Source of the DNA: Microplitis mediator | Taxonomy: Eukaryota; Arthropoda; Insecta; Hymenoptera; Braconidae | Assembly (NCBI RefSeq): GCF_029852145.1 | Contig: NC_079969.1 | Coordinates: 1-64,000, forward strand | Reading direction: 5' to 3' | DNA: 64,000 nt | Shown: in pieces, positions 63,863 to 64,000 of the stretch | Numbering within the stretch: the first letter of the stretch is position 1 | Layout: each line of letters starts with the position of its first letter | Translations under genes and position numbers: made by a program | Notes under the pieces: model-generated | Seen by the model: the letters and a program-made list of their open reading frames with translations, nothing else | What the model was told of the DNA's origin: nothing | The model's database searches: none

Positions 63863-64000
63863 GTGTTGGGCTATTCCCAACAGGGCAAGAGTTATGGGCT
63901 ACTCTTTAAAAAAATTCATACTGGCATCTCCACCCATCTCCACCCATGTCCACCCATCCTTATTTGGGTTGAAACTCAAAAAATAAATTTTTCTCAGGTC
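63863..64000 (+). repeat. Partial satellite monomer at right edge (m1-m138)
   Basis: The array continues past the window. The fragment has TTAAAAAAATTCATACT and an A-type start. It resembles 63284 rather than the V monomer expected at this place in the 8-monomer HOR. Confidence 0.95.

Larger units (their letters stand above)
1..64000 (+). repeat. Satellite DNA array, 193-bp monomer, head-to-tail
   Basis: The same 193-bp unit fills the window from edge to edge, always in one orientation. Between 100 and 63862 there are 334 complete monomers: 244 of 193 bp, 65 of 183, 1 of 182, 14 of 191 and 10 of 192. These add up exactly to the length covered. Consensus GC is about 41% by hand count (30 G and 49 C on this strand), with one CpG per unit. 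Monomers differ at a few marker positions, mostly m131-m163, m188-m189 and single bases elsewhere, and the variants recur in ordered blocks. A nucleosome-scale unit with higher-order repeats is typical of centromeric or pericentromeric satellites; that location is inferred. No unique sequence, transposon or gene interrupts the array. The repeat family and species are not identified. Confidence 0.98.

Noticed and set aside
1..64000. CRISPR array or other prokaryotic repeat system
   Set aside because: There are no short direct repeats separated by unique spacers and no cas-like genes. The entire 193-bp unit is repeated.
1..64000. Transposon, LTR or retroviral remnant within the array
   Set aside because: The monomer length tally leaves no unexplained bases. 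No target-site duplications, poly(A) tails of inserted elements or coding remnants were seen.
1..64000. tRNA, rRNA or other structured RNA gene
   Set aside because: Apart from the short hairpin there is no extended structure, and no A/B box pair or rRNA-like sequence was seen.
1..64000. Firm assignment to a named bird satellite of about 190 bp
   Set aside because: The length and CpG depletion fit, but I cannot confirm sequence identity from memory. A search against a repeat database such as Dfam or Repbase would decide.

Overview
The whole window is one uninterrupted tandem satellite DNA array. No gene, RNA gene, transposon or unique sequence was found. The repeat unit is 193 bp, and every monomer lies in the same orientation. 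Taking each monomer to start at the GTG of gtgttggg (positions m1 to m193), the array holds 334 complete monomers from 100 to 63862. A 99-bp partial unit precedes them and a 138-bp partial unit follows. I tallied length classes by hand: 244 of 193 bp, 65 of 183 bp, 1 of 182 bp, 14 of 191 bp and 10 of 192 bp. These sum exactly to the 63763 bp covered, so no gap or foreign insertion is hidden inside.

Organism: the sequence suggests a eukaryote. A homogeneous array of nucleosome-sized monomers with higher-order repeats (HORs) is typical of centromeric or pericentromeric heterochromatin. The consensus is about 41% GC and carries one CpG per 193 bp, against roughly 7 to 8 expected. That depletion fits a heavily CpG-methylated genome such as a vertebrate. 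Satellites of about 190 bp are known in several birds, including a 191-bp zebra finch repeat, but I cannot match this sequence to a named family from memory. Species and chromosome remain open.

Monomer labels used below: A has CTCAGGTC then a T-rich tract at m131-m163. B has CTCAGGAC then TCTTCCC. C has CTTGGGCC then TTTTCAGAG, and C' is the same with TTTTTAGAG. D has CTCAGGTC, TCTTCCC and TAGTACAAG. E has CTCAGGTC, TCTTCCC and TACTACAGG. s is a 183-bp short form. Extra markers are single-base variants: V (m62 T), F (m14 T), N (m48 T), T (m169 T), Q (m81 G), L (m127 C), I (m68 T) and P (m38 C).

Layout: 1-13.8 kb is a heterogeneous zone rich in N, T, Q and L monomers, with a large tandem duplication of 3990 bp (second copy 4183 bp). 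From 13.8 to 27.1 kb, blocks recur at offsets of 10467, 5713, 4754, 3230 and 1524 bp. From 27.1 to 39.9 kb, 8-monomer HORs of 1524 and 1544 bp dominate. From 39.9 to 45.6 kb the early N/T/Q/L families return. From 45.6 to 50.2 kb there is an exact tandem duplication of a 2286-bp, 12-monomer unit. From 51.6 to 57.7 kb there are sixteen near-identical 386-bp dimers. From 55.8 to 62.3 kb a 3261-bp unit that includes part of the dimer array is itself tandemly duplicated. The last 1.9 kb matches 29.6-31.5 kb.

There is no gene system to describe. What is notable is the array's architecture and a set of motifs carried by nearly every monomer: a 7-bp-stem hairpin, a 10-bp subrepeat with a G-rich complement, an AATAAA with a GT/T-rich downstream stretch, and one lone CpG in AACGTT.
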